Positions 23,599-36,500 of a stretch of 64,000 bases of DNA are shown here, one piece after another. Source of the stretch: Anodontia alba (Eukaryota; Mollusca; Bivalvia; Lucinida; Lucinidae); contig OZ024823.1 of the NCBI GenBank assembly GCA_964016985.1, positions 35,135,687-35,199,686 of the forward strand. Direction: 5' to 3'. Made by a program: the position numbers and the translations under genes. Below the pieces are notes generated by a model that did not search any database, was not told the origin of the DNA, and worked only from the letters and a program-made list of their open reading frames with translations. Position 1 is the stretch's first letter, and each line of letters begins with the position of its first letter.

Positions 23599-23710
23599 TT
23601 TTCTTATTTTTCCACAAAATATATGTTGTTGGTACTCATTAGAAGCGCCTCGCTGAGGCGCTTCTAATGAGTACCTACAACATATATTTTTTGTGAAGAA
23701 ATAAGAAAAT
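23599..23710. mobile_element. Free-standing core hairpin (GTACTCATTAGAAGCGCC)
   Basis: A near-perfect palindrome from TTTTCTTATTTTTCCAC to its complement. The stem position that is C in MITE-1 and T in the 6092 element is G here, with a matching C in the other arm. Confidence 0.8.
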
Positions 23711-23884
23711 TATTTTCCGCGGCGCTTCTAATGAGTATCCACAAAATATGGTTTCTTGGAGAAATAAGCAAAACTATCAACAATTTCTTGTTGAAAAAAA
23801 AAAGCGCCTTATCTGATTGGGCACAAATTTAGGGGAGGCAAGTTTGTTAGAATTGTTTTGCTTCTCTTCTGAAAATGAGTCTTT

Positions 23885-24140
23885 GTTTGTTTGGGTTGAG
23901 GTTTTACAGTCCAGTCAACCTATTAGGCTCATGTCGAGCCGGTCAGTTTACCTAACCACCCTTTTTTTCTGGGCAGGCTTAGTTCTTTAAGCGGTTAACC
24001 AGTACTTGTGCACATTCATTCACCAGAAACTAGAAAAAATTTCATGATCAATCTCCCCGAAAGAATGTCGCCGGACCCGGCGGAGATCGAACCCGCGACT
24101 TCCTGATCACCAAACGGACGCGCATCCGACTGAGCCACAC
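23885..24140 (-). mobile_element. tRNA-derived SINE, copy 1
   Basis: On the minus strand the head shows an A-box-like TGGCTCAGTCGG and a B-box GGTTCGATCTC. A body with ACATTCTTTCGGGGAG, a second conserved part and a CCTCAACCCAAACAAACAAA tail follow. The 43793 copy aligns through head, body and tail. It ends about 215 bp upstream of the LRR gene start codon. Confidence 0.85.
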
Positions 24141-24212
24141 AGCGTTGAAACAACATTGATACAACGTCAAATTGAATCGACGTTGTTTCAACGTTGTGTA
24201 CACGCTGGGCTG
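24141..24212. mobile_element. ACGTTG palindrome relic
   Basis: CAGCGTTGAAACAACATTGA pairs loosely with TTTCAACGTTGTGTACACGC. It is related to the 3503 element by its CAACGTC/GACGTTG words and CGCTGGG end. Confidence 0.6.
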
Positions 24213-24261
24213 ATACTTCTTTGGTTGTCAAGACGTCCTTCTTCGTGCACAACGTCAATTA

Positions 24262-24278
24262 CGTTGTGACGTCACGTG
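24262..24278. promoter_or_regulatory. Candidate CRE/E-box in proximal promoter
   Basis: A perfect TGACGTCA palindrome (the CRE consensus for CREB/ATF factors) overlaps CACGTG (E-box). It lies about 80 bp before the start codon. The words also match the ACGTCACGTGTC end of the ACGTTG element family, so they may be transposon-derived. There is no functional evidence here. Confidence 0.35.
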
Positions 24279-24355
24279 TCGTGTCGCTTTACGTCATATG
24301 TAATACTTGTAATGGTGGAGTGTAACCACTGAGTTCTCCAGAAGAAAACCTTTCA

Positions 24356-24414
24356 ATGGATACAATTACTGAAGATGAGGAAGCATCGGTACCAATGGCT
24401 AAAAAGCCGAGTGG
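24356..24414 (+). CDS. LRRC74: LRRC74-like exon 1 (start)
   Basis: ATG follows CCTTTCA. It encodes MDTITEDEEASVPMAKKPS plus two bases, then the donor GTAGGT. The frame joins exon 2 through a split Gly. Upstream non-coding exons cannot be excluded. Confidence 0.75.
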
Positions 24415-27400
24415 GTAGGTGTATCACACAGTCTGCATTCTGCTTAAATCTGCATCGGACTGTTATCGGCCCGACATCAGTCCTGTCGGGCCAATAACGA
24501 TTCGATATAGATTTTAAAAGAACGCTAGCTGGGCGTATTTTATTCAGTACTCTGCTAAAGTATATTACTCATTTATTTGTTGACGATCCAGGATTCGAAT
24601 ACATCGGACATTCATTTCACTATCCTTTCGACATCACCCGTCAAGACGTTTTTGCATGGCGTTTTATTGATTGATCATATATTATCAGAAACCATTTGTC
24701 TTTTCAGTTTCTGTGTTTTGTTCTCAAATATTTAGCCTTGAATTTTATTTACGGCCAGACATTAGTCTGACCTATGCAATTTCTATAGAAAAGTGATTGT
24801 TTTGGAATCTGTCATTTCGACATCACTCGGAAAGAAGTTTCTGCGTGGCGTTTTATTTTAAATGAAAATACTTTGTTCTGATTGACCATATCTTATCAAA
24901 AAAAAATTGTATTTTCTTTTTTCTGTGATTTAATCGCAAGTAATTTTACTTTTTCTTTGCTGAATTTGACTTATTGATGTTTTGCAACAATATTGTGAAA
25001 ATTTAAGAAAAATTGAACAAGCTGAACTTGTTGAAAATCTGCTTCCAAGTTACCTACCCTACAGATTTCTGCATAATTTGAATTCATTTTTACTAGTAAA
25101 AGTGAAAATATTTGATGTTTAAAAAAAATGATTAGAATAAAACTTTTAGTGCATAGGTAGTTACGACAAATGGTTTCGCATTAAATCATGACAAAAGTTT
25201 GCAAATTTACTTCTTCTGTGTAAAGCGCCAAGCAAAAAACGACTTTCTGAAAGATGGCAAAAGCACAGTAAATATTTTTAACTCTTCTCAGCTAATTTTT
25301 AATTGTTGATGTTTCACAACAATACTTATGTGTCTATTGTACAGGTAAAAAAATGAGCAAACGGAACATTTTGAAAACCTGCCTCCAAGTAAACTACTCT
25401 ACCGATATCTGCTTACAATTTGCAGTCTTTTTGTACTGTGTGAAAAAGAGAAAATTATGACAAAAGTTTGCAAATTTATTTATTAATTTTTTTATACGCA
25501 AAACGACAAGCAAAAAAAGAAATGATTTTCCGAAAGATGTCGAAAACAGTACACTTTCAAAGGAGGCATCGCTGTCAAAATCAATTTTTAGAGCCGACAT
25601 ATTTTCAAAAAGAATGTGATATGCAGAAAGGCAAAGAGTATTCATTTACAATTCGTTCGTTCATTCACTCACTCACACAATACATGTAGCTTCCCATCCG
25701 TTCAATTCTACCTCTCTTCTACACTCACGTTCTCACTCACGTTCTCACCCACTCACCCACTTACTCACCCACTCACTCACTCACACACACTCAATCACCC
25801 ACTCACCCACCCACAATCAACACCCTCCCTCCCACACTCACTCACACCTTCACTCCATCCCTCACTTACCCATAGCAACAGATAAGGCGCTTTTTTTTTC
25901 ATCGGAAAAATGCTGATATCTTTCTTATTTCTCAATGAAAACATATATTGTGGGTTCTCATTAGAAGCGCCTCGGTGAGGCGCTTCTAATGAGTACCCAC
26001 AACACATGTTTTCGTCCAGAAATAAGAAAAATATTATGTGGATACCCCCTCTTATCTGTAGCTATATGCTTACCCATTCTTTGTCTTTCTAGTGATGTAC
26101 GTGAAAAACTTATGCAGATACGGAAAAAGAAAAGAATAATTGCTGAAGAGGAATCCGATGATAATGGTAGTGATACAGACCTGGAACTAGAAGGTATCAT
26201 ATTTTACCCTAAGTATCCGGATCTCTTTAGGAGACTGGATATATTATTATTTGGTAGACTATCCGCCATATTTTCCAAGGGAGACAGATTTTATGACTTC
26301 CTGTTTGCTTTCTTGCACACCATTCCCCTTCTGAATAGGGATCTACTCTGAAAAGGGACTCCCTAAGGGAGCAAATTCTTTCCTTTTAGAGCCGATTCCT
26401 TTTCAAACGAGAAAAAAAGCAATAAGTAAACGAGAGTTGCCTCTTGAACGTATCTGTTCCTCTTTACGCTTAGCTGTACACTTCCTAAAATTTGAACCAG
26501 TCAGTTTACCTGGTGATGTTTCTAAAACTATTTGAATGGTGGCAAATAGTGTAGACCTTTATCAGAGGCCGCGTACTTTGTTTGATTCAAATGCCTTATC
26601 AGGAGCTTTGGCCAGGAGTTATAAATTTTAACCTTACAACTCTCACGGCAAAATTGAGCAGACGACATTTAATGATATTCCAAAGAAAAGGAGACATTTA
26701 GCATGAAATTTCAAAGCACGTTTTCTGAGAAAAAGAAGAAAACAATGTCTGCTGACAATATTATTACCACGCATAGTTTAGCCACGTCAAGTGTGGCGCA
26801 AAATGCAGTCAGATTCATCTTGCGCATGCGCAAAGTCTCATCCGGGCATTTGCTCTCCATTGATACCAACTATAATGTCAGCTGTTTCTGTGAGCGCACA
26901 GCGAAGGCCCTGATCAGACTGCGCGTCCGCGCAGTCTGATACGGGCCTTCGCTGTCCGTATATGCCCAAAGACATTTTTTGCACGGCATGACCCATTTTA
27001 TCTCTTTCAGAGGAGAAGGAAGACTACGACCGATTCGGAAGGACAGAATATTTGAATGCATGTCGTCTGCTCAATATTGTACCAGCGTCCTACTTCTTAC
27101 GTCACATACAGGACGAGACTCTCAAGCTGGGGCACCATGGGCTGGGCATACAAGGATGTAGGGCTCTGGCCTACCCACTACAGGTATTACTAAGGGGAAT
27201 TGATTTACAGATGACTCGCGCTATCTCAAATCTTTAGAACTCAAACTACTGCTTAAGTCAAACTAAATTTTGGATAATGTTTGTTTAGTTTTGCTGAATG
27301 CTCTTTGCATTTCAAATCCTGTTATCTCAACTACTCTTATCTCAAATGAAAATTATTGTCCTTTAATGTTTGAGATAATGAGTCCATTACACCATTAGGC

Positions 27401-30400
27401 AGGCAAGGCTGTCAAAATTGTTTTGCTTCCCTTCTTTAAAAGCTTTACTCTAAAAGGAAAGACTTTGACCATTCCTTTTAGAGTACACCATTTCACAAAA
27501 ATAAATAAACAAATAAAAAAAAAAAAATAACAAAAAAAAAGGTTTGGTATGCAGTAAATAAAACAGGAAGTCACAAAACTTGTCTCCCTTCGCGGAAATG
27601 GCAAAAAATTTACCAAGTGTATCCACCCCCTACAGGCGAACTGAAAATGAGGTCAACGCTTAGCACTGTGGGTAAATTTTCGGTAGACGACATATCTAAA
27701 TACTTGTTTTTCCCAGAAACAGATTTTGACATTCATGCAAATTGTCTCCAGGGGAGATAATTTGCAGGAAATGTCACATCCTCTTTTCTGGGAAAATTTT
27801 TTAAAAAATGTATCAGTTTGTCGTCGGCTGAACTTGCCAAAGGAGTGGTTAATGTTACTGTTTTACATTTACTGTTTTTACGCAAAATCTTCGAAAGTAG
27901 GTCCAGACTGTCCTAAGTTGTACACAGTTTTGTCCGTCTACGAGTAATCTACGATTCGTCCTAGGTAGCAAAACAACATGATATTTCACAGCTGCAGCAG
28001 ACAACATTTTGATTTTTTTTTCAGCGAAAATAAGACTTGGCATTTCATGAGAATCGTCTGCATGAGACGATTCTCATGAAATGCCAAGTCTTATTTTCTA
28101 AGGCAGACGATTTTACATAAAATGCCAAGTCTATTGTTTGTTTGTTTTTTTTTCTAAAAAAATGATAAAGGTAAATAGAACGTTGTCTGCTATAATTTTG
28201 TTTAAAGTTAAGATTTGACTCACAGCAAGACGGATAGTGTACTTTCGGACATGAGCACACCTCGAAGACTTCGATCACACTGTGACTAACAGAGCAAATC
28301 TGACCTACAAAAGTGTGGTTTTGATAAGATATATTTTTATTTCTCAATATATTCGTTTTGGAAAATCATGGGTCAGTTGTATGTTTATTACAGAATACAT
28401 ATGCTTTTAACAGTATAGCGCTCGATACTTTCGTTTTTGAGACAGTCAAAGACAGTTTTTTATGGGGCGGATTCACGGTGGGGGGGGGGGGGGGGGGAGG
28501 ATGGAAGTGGGGGCTGGTTCGTGGGGTTCAGTCGAACCCACCTCTGATTCAAAATTTCATTTTGGATAAATTTGGGATACCGTTTGTGCCCTTAATAGTC
28601 ACATCCTTTACTTTTTGTCTTATATTTCTGTTCAACAAGTCAATTTTACTACCTGTGAATGTTAGTAAAAGTGCTGGGTGATTGGAAAACAGTGTAGACC
28701 CTGATCAGACGCCGCGTTCTGTGGCGTCTGCTCTTGGTCTACACTGTTTGCTCAGGCCTGTCTGTCCGAATACGTAGAGTAAGTACGGGATTTGATCAAA
28801 GATCTTTAGCATATTAGTTAAAGAAGCTAGATAACCAAAACATTTAAGCCTTTACCAATCATATCACAGGTAACCTCCCTTTGTGCTTGTCGGTTACTTT
28901 TGTCATCTGAAAATGCGACCATCAAAGAAGAAATTAGATGTTTGAGCAACTTCCCAGCGGACACCTGATGCTTATACATACAGAATATTTTATTTTCTTC
29001 TTTTTTTTTCAGTGTAAAATCGAATTTTATTTCACCGAATGAACACCAAATGTAGTATTTTCACGAGTGGAGATAGTCACGAGTGAAAATACAAGTTTGA
29101 TGTTCATCATAGTGAGTGAAAATTCGATCTTACACTGAAAAAAAAATAATCAAAACTTCTGTTTTCTTTTTTTTTTTTTTTTTTTTTTTGTTATTGTTGC
29201 TGTTGTTGTTGTTGTTTTATGCTTTTATTCACAATTAAATTCTACCTACTCTCTGACTCTTACATCGGGAACTTAACCTTTTATCCCTAGTCATTTCGCG
29301 TCATTTTGATCTTGTTCAGCGTGTTTATGGGCATAATATTGGGTTAAAAACGTGTACCTAGAAAACGAGGGCAAATAAATTTCAAAGCAATACAACACAA
29401 AAATCGACACAGACAAAATGTCGCAGTAGGTGGTAAAATGTAGTCCGCCTGACGTCGCATGCAGAAAAAGAGTTTTGTCAGCGCAATAAATGACGCCAGC
29501 GGTTCTAACGAAAAAACCTTACATTTTCACATAATGTCAGACAAGTATACTTCGTCTTAAACCTTTTAACGATGTTTTGACCCAGAATTCATGGGGAATT
29601 CGATTTCAAGACAAAAGGTAGTCCCAAACAGTGAAAATTCGAAAGTCGTAATTTCATTGTTTGAAACGGAAATTATCGGTTTCGATCTCTATATTTCACT
29701 GAAAAACATAAAAGAAAGCCTCGTATTAACGTCGATGCAAACAGTGTTGTATAAACGTCATGATTTTACATCGACGTTACTGCCACGTTGTATGAACGTG
29801 ATGTTAATGCGACGTTGTATAAACATCATGTGCCCGCTGGGTCATGTCTATCGTCACAAATAAGGGACCTTGGCAAACAGAGTAGACCCGGATCAGACGC
29901 CGCAGAAAAAAGACAAAACAAATTTGAAAAGACCCGACGACCCCAGCCCCTTGTAGATATCCTACGGTTCTTAATGTCGTTGGATTCTTTATCCAATTCT
30001 CTGTAACTTTTATTTTTTTCAATTTTTATTCCTTTCAAAGCGGTCTTAACTCCAAAAGATGACCAATATGCCAGCTCAGTGCGAACAGAGATAGTCCAGA
30101 TCAGATTGCACCATGAAACCATGCCTATATAATCTTGACCCCTTAAACCCCACTTTTTTATAGTAAAACTAGGGTTTACAGGGGTATACATTATTTTTTT
30201 TCTTATTTCTGCTAAAAAAAATAGATTGTGGGTAGTTAGAACCGCCTCAACGAGGCGGTTCTAGCGAGTACCATAAACCTATGTTTTGAGCAGAAATATG
30301 AAAAATTTAAAAATTTCAGAGTTTTTCTTTTTTTTTTTTTTTTCTATCTGAAAATTTTCAGTTTTTTGAAGGTGAAATTTTTTATATATTTGAATAGGCG

Positions 30401-33400
30401 TGTTTCCGTAATGGCACATCCGCACAATCTAATCCAGGCATTCTCTGTTCGTCAATGATTCTATTAAAGAACAGCGTTACCGGGACCCTGGTCAGACTAA
30501 AGGGATGTATAGACTGATCTGGATCTTCGCTGCCCGCATATGCCTTAAAGACACATGCTTGCCTGGATTTAGATGCGGGGGGGGGGGGGGGGGTTGGGGG
30601 ACTGACCCTTCATCCCCACCCCTTTTGACACAAAATTTCATTTTCATAGGCAATTATGAATAAATGTGATAAATTTAGGATACCGTTATTACTATCGATA
30701 TTCGCACTCTTTACCCTTTGCCATATACAGTCAGCTCTCGTTGTCTCGCATTCCAAGGGACTTTCTAAAACACTTCGAGATATCCGTTCCTCGACATATC
30801 AGATTTGCGGAAGTGAGGAAAAAAGTAAATCAAACAGCCACATTTAACAAATTAATATGTAATCTGACTCCTGAAATTAGAGACATATTGAAAATATTTT
30901 GGAAAAGAGGAGAAAGCAATTTCTCCTCTTTTCCAAAATATTTTGTTACCTGTTGAAAGGTTTCCATGTTAAAACAGGGACGAGATTTTCACTTCGATAT
31001 AAGCGGCTATTCGAGATAAGCGAGGTCGAAATAAAGAGAGTCGATTGTATTTCTCTTCAAAAAAACAATCAAAAAAAAAATTACTACCTACCTATAAATG
31101 TGTGTAAAATTGCTGGGTGAGTGGCAAACAGTGTAGACCCTGATCAGACGCCGCGTTTTGTGGCATCTGATCTGGCTGGGTCTTCACTGTTTGTTTAGGC
31201 CTGTCTTTCCGAACATTACGAAAACACGCCTATTCAAATATAATGAAAATTTTACCGTCAAAAAATGAAAATTTTCAGATAAAAAAATTCTGATATTTTT
31301 CATATTTCTGCTCAACACAGATTGTGGGTACTCGTTAGAACCGCCTCGACGAGGCGGTTCTAACGAGTACCCACAATCTATGTTTTTTGAGCAGAAATAA
31401 GAAAATATAAGGTATACCCCTGTAAACCCCAGTTTTACTATATAAAAGTGGGGTTTAAGGGGGTCAAAATTATATAGGCATGTTTTCGTGATGAAGTAGA
31501 GAAAGTGCGGTGATTTGATCAAATCGAAACCCTCAGAAATCATCCTGGATCAGCCCCTGCCTGACAAGGCTCATATTTATCTATTTCAGCACAATACCAG
31601 TGTTATTAGTCTTGAAATTCAAGACAACTGGTTGGAGGGAGAAGGGGGAGAATACATTGCTGAGATGCTTAAGGAAAACTGCTACATTGCGAGTTTGGTA
31701 AACAGTTTTGATTAGTTATTTATTGAATGTTCCCTTATGTTTAAACTTTTTATTTTAACTTAAGCTCACCTTAGCATATCTGACTCATAAATAGTGAAAA
31801 ACGTTCCGATTCAAAATCCAAGATGGCCGCCATCTCGAAAATCTTTGTATGAATTTCTTCTTCTGCACCGAAAGGTCAGTTGATTTGAAAGTTTGTATAG
31901 GAAGTATCCGGGTGTTTCGCTCGGAAATCCAAAATGTTGGTCGTGATCTGTTTTAACTTCTTTTCCTGAACCGAAAGGCGAAATAACTCGAAACTTGGTA
32001 GCAAGTACCTGGGCAATTTATAGATCAAAAGTAGCTAAAATCGTTCCGATCCGAAATCCAAGTAGCCGCAATGGCTTCCAGCTTAAAGAATTCTATTTTG
32101 AACCTTAACCGAAAGGCGAATTGACTCGAAGCTTGGTAGAAATTATCAAGGTGACTTGTAGATCAAAAATCGTCAAAGACGTTCGACCCTAACTCCAAGA
32201 TGACACCTTAGCCGCATTCTAAAAAATCCATTATGAACTTCTCCTTCTGAACCTAATAATGGATTGACTCGAATTCAGGACAACTACTAAATCAAAAATG
32301 CATGGTGATAATCGTTCCAAGCATAAATCCGAGATGACTGCTATCGCCGCTAGCTTAAAACTCTTCTTTGAGCTTCTTCTCCTAAACCAAAGAGCGGATT
32401 GACCTAAAACTTGGCAGGAATTATCAAGGAAGAAACTCGCGTTTAGTGCAGATGTTAATTGAGCCAGCGCATGACAAAACCTACAAGGTGGCATGTGCGC
32501 CCAGCGAAGACTCAGATCAGCCTGGGCATCCGCCCAGTCTGATCAGAGTCATCGCCGTCTGTATGAAAATAATTTGGGTCCTTAGATACCCATTGAGCGT
32601 ACAGCGAAGATTCTGATCAGACTGAGCGGATGCCCAGGCTGATCTGAATCTTCGCTGGGCGCACATGCCATTTTGTAGGTTTAGTCATGCGCTGGCTCAT
32701 ATGATATCCAGTATGACCTGCATGCGGAAAAAATAAATGTTGGTCAGTTGTAGAAGTAAATCCTTTCTCTATTTGGGGCAAGTTGTTCCAGATGTAGATC
32801 TCTCGTCCTCTAGTTTTACTATGCTGTCGACAATTTTATAGACACGAGGTGCTCAAGGTCAGCTGTTGTGGTCAGTCAATGTCTGTCGTCCGTCGTGCGT
32901 GGTGCAGCGTCAACAATTGCTTTAAAAGCCTACTCCTCCTACAACCCTGAGCCTTTGAACTCGAAACTTCGTAGGAAGCATCGCGGTGACTTGTAGATTA
33001 AAAATAAATAAATAAATAAAATCGTTCCGATCGTAAATCCAAGATGACCGCAATGGCGGCCATTTTGAAAATTTATTTTTCGCTTCTCCTGAACCGAAAG
33101 GCTAATTGACTTGAAACTTGGTAGGATGCATTGGGGTGAATAGCAGATCAAAAATTGCTAAAGTAGATCCGATCGGAGCTCCAAGATATGGCGGCCATCT
33201 TGAAAATCTGTTTTTCGCTTCTTCTTCTGAACCGAAAGGCCAGTTGACTTGAAACTTGGCTTCTCCTCCTGAACCGAAAGGCCAGTTGACTTGAAACTTA
33301 TTAGGAATTATCAGGGTGACTTGTAGATAGAAAAATAGCTAAACTTGTTTCAATCAGAAATCCAGTATAGCCGCCATGGCGGCCTTCTTGAAAATCTATT

Positions 33401-33474
33401 TTTCGCTTCTTCTCCTGAACCGAAAGGCTTATTGACTCGAAACATGGTAGGGAGAATCGAGGTGACTTGTAAAT

Positions 33475-33521
<47 letters not shown>

Positions 33522-36500
33522 ACGAAAAACCGTTCCGATCGGAATTCCATGGCGGCCATCTTAAAATTTCTATTTCTTACTTCTTCTCCTGAACCAAAAG
33601 GCTCGTTGCCACGAACCTGGGTGACTTGTAGATCAATGCTTTGGGTGACTTGTAGGTCAAAAATTGCTAAAAATGTTTCGATCGGAAATCTTATTTTTCG
33701 CTTCTTCTCCTGACCCGAAAGGACAATTGACTCGACTCGAAACTTGGTAGGAAACATAGGGATGACTGGTAGATCAAAAATAGCTAAATTCGTTTCGATC
33801 GGAAATCCAAAATGGCCGCCATGGCGGCCATCTTGAAAATCTGTTTTTCGCTTCTTTTCCTGAACCGAAAGGCAACTAACTGGCAACCTGGTAAGAATCA
33901 TCGAGGTGATTAGTAGATCAAAATAGCTAAAATCGTTCCGATCGGAAATACAAGATGACCACCACAGTTGCCATCTTGAAAATCTATTTTGAACTTCTCC
34001 TTAACAGAAAGGCCCGTTGACTCGAAATTTGATAGAAAGTATCGGGGTGACTTGTAGATCAAAAATAGCTAAAATCATTCTGATCGGAAATCCAAGATGG
34101 TCGCCTTAACAGCCATGTTGAAAATCAATTTATCCTGAACTACAAGGCCAATTGACTCGAAACTTCATTCGAAGTATCGAGATGTCTTTTAGATCTAAAG
34201 TGACTGAAATCGTTCTGATTGAAAATCCAAGCTGGTCGCCATCTTGAAAATCAATATTGAACTTCTTCTCTTAAACCGAAAAGCCAATTGACTCAAACTT
34301 TTCTGGTAATCAGGTGAAAGATACAGGGCAATCTTGGCCCTCTTGTTTATGTTCCCGACTACCGAAGGCAGGAGTGGGGCATATAGCATTTCGCCGTACT
34401 GTTACGTCCGTATATGCGTACGTGCGTATGTCACGTTCGTAACCAGTCTAACAAATGTTGCAGTTTACATTCAAGTTACATGCAAGTTACCTGCATATTT
34501 ACATTTACATTTACGTCCAAGTTGCTCATGACTTTGATACCTTTTATGCTTCAAAGTTGAAATTTATAATGATATTTAACCCAGACCAAAACCTTAGACT
34601 TCATGGTAAAGTTGCCTCTTGGGCTTGCCCCTTGGCGGGCCAGAGAAAAGGGCTGGGCATTTGTGTACTTTGGACACATGTCTAGTTTTGTATGGCACGT
34701 TTTAAGAAATAGTAAATTTGCAAAGTTTTCGTAACCTTTTGTCGTATCTACCTATACACCAAACGTTATAGACCTTAATGTGTATAGTTTTCAACAAACG
34801 AATCGACACTTCTCATATCCAGCACATGACCTGGGCGTACGCACTGCGCCTGACAAATCTCTATCCCAGTCTTCTACAATTCACAAATCTCAGCGCTATT
34901 AAAACAAGACCATCTATACCGTAATAAAAAATGTGGTAGTTTACATGGTTTAATATTGATGCGCAACGAACGAAAAGGGCCTTATGTAATATGCGGATAA
35001 CGCAGACCCAGATCAGCCTGCGCATAAGCGCAGGCTGATCAGGGCCTTCGTTGTCCGCTTACAGGATCAATGGATACTTAGTTTTTGTCGACGAACAGAT
35101 AACGCTTAGATCAGACTGCACGAATGCGCAGGCGCAGGTGCATCTAGATATTTGCTGTTCACATAAGGCATAAAGGAAAGACCCTTTTACCACTTTGTGC
35201 ATCATATGAAATATGGCAGTTCTCATGCTATATGATACATGCAATATATATTTTGAGGCGAATTGTATGTGGGCATCGTATACTTTGGGAGGTCTACTTT
35301 TTTTCTTTCTTTCTTTTCTCTTTTTTCTCTTTTTTCTTCTAATACTGTAGTCGGATGATTTCGACCATTACCCGACAAATTTATTTTTGTTTTAGCTTTC
35401 TAAGGAATTGTTCTTGCCAGAAGTATGCCATATGGGTTATTTCTTCATCTTGCAAATTTCCATCTATTGATACATTCAAAATATAAAAAAAAAAAAAATA
35501 AAAAATAAAAAATAGAATCGTTCCGAGACAAAAAATCTTGAAAAATGAATTGGTCGATATGGTACTCTAAAACTTCTTCCAAACGCCATTCTTGTAATTA
35601 TTTATGGTGCTTGGTTATCACCTTAGATTTCATTCTGAGTGTTTATGGAAGAAAAGTGTCTACGTCTAGATCGCTTTTCAGAGATTTAAAACATTATGTA
35701 TGTCTCTATCCCCTATCATACATAGTTACCCCTACCGCTAAAACGAGACCATAAAAATTGCACCTGTGACGTGATCGATTTCGTCGCATATCTTGAAACA
35801 GAAAAATGCACGTAAATCCACTACCAGAGGCCATAATCAGTTTCTGTGTTTGTTTTGATAAGGTTGTATGTCCCCGTCAAGACATTTTAGAGCAAAAATC
35901 AACTGTTACAGCACAGAATAGATGTCCATGGATCAGAAGAGACAAACGTTGCTGCAAGGCTTCAATACTCGCAACTGGATAGAGGCTGTCTTTTATAATA
36001 ATAGTTCTGCAAACATTAGCCCTCAGCTATCAGAGCCGACCGATATATTCAGAGCCGCCCTACACCATCGGAGCCATTGTTTATTTGCCCTCCATTTCCA
36101 TTAGTTTGTTGTCAATTTTTATTTTTTGGTAATCATTTCACACATAAAAAATGCCAGTCCAGGTGCATATGCATTTTATGAAAAAATAACCGGGAATAGC
36201 GTCGCTGAACCATCGACGATCAGTTTATTCAGCATCGATCAACCCTCACCACAAGTAATTCGGACGAGATCGTACACATTTACAAGCTATCTATTAGGTG
36301 AGAAAACTGTTAAAAGACGAGAGCAGCATGTAATTCTCCTTTTTGAGAAATACTATCCCTCAAAAACAGATTCTTTCGACGAGTGACTGACCTACCTTTT
36401 TTGTTTACTTTTTTCAGCCCCTATATTCAGAGCCGTACATGCTCCGGAAGGCGCACACAACATTTGCTTATCAGAGCCACTGGCTCCGATTATGAAGTTT

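Larger units (their letters stand above)
24415..26092 (+). other. Intron 1
   Basis: Holds a decayed TCGGCCCGACA hairpin, CTTTCGACATC elements, a CACT-rich microsatellite and a core hairpin. The acceptor TTGTCTTTCTAG is strong. Confidence 0.8.
27184..31589 (+). other. Intron 3
   Basis: Holds hairpins, an ACGTTG-family element with another palindrome inside, two MITE families and a poly(G) tract near 28479. A 27185-27390 segment with repeated TATCTCAA words looks like a decayed relative of the TTATCTCGA-ended MITEs. Confidence 0.8.

Noticed and set aside
33350..33901. 183-codon minus-strand ORF
   Set aside because: It runs through array C units and a poly(A) tract and has repetitive composition.
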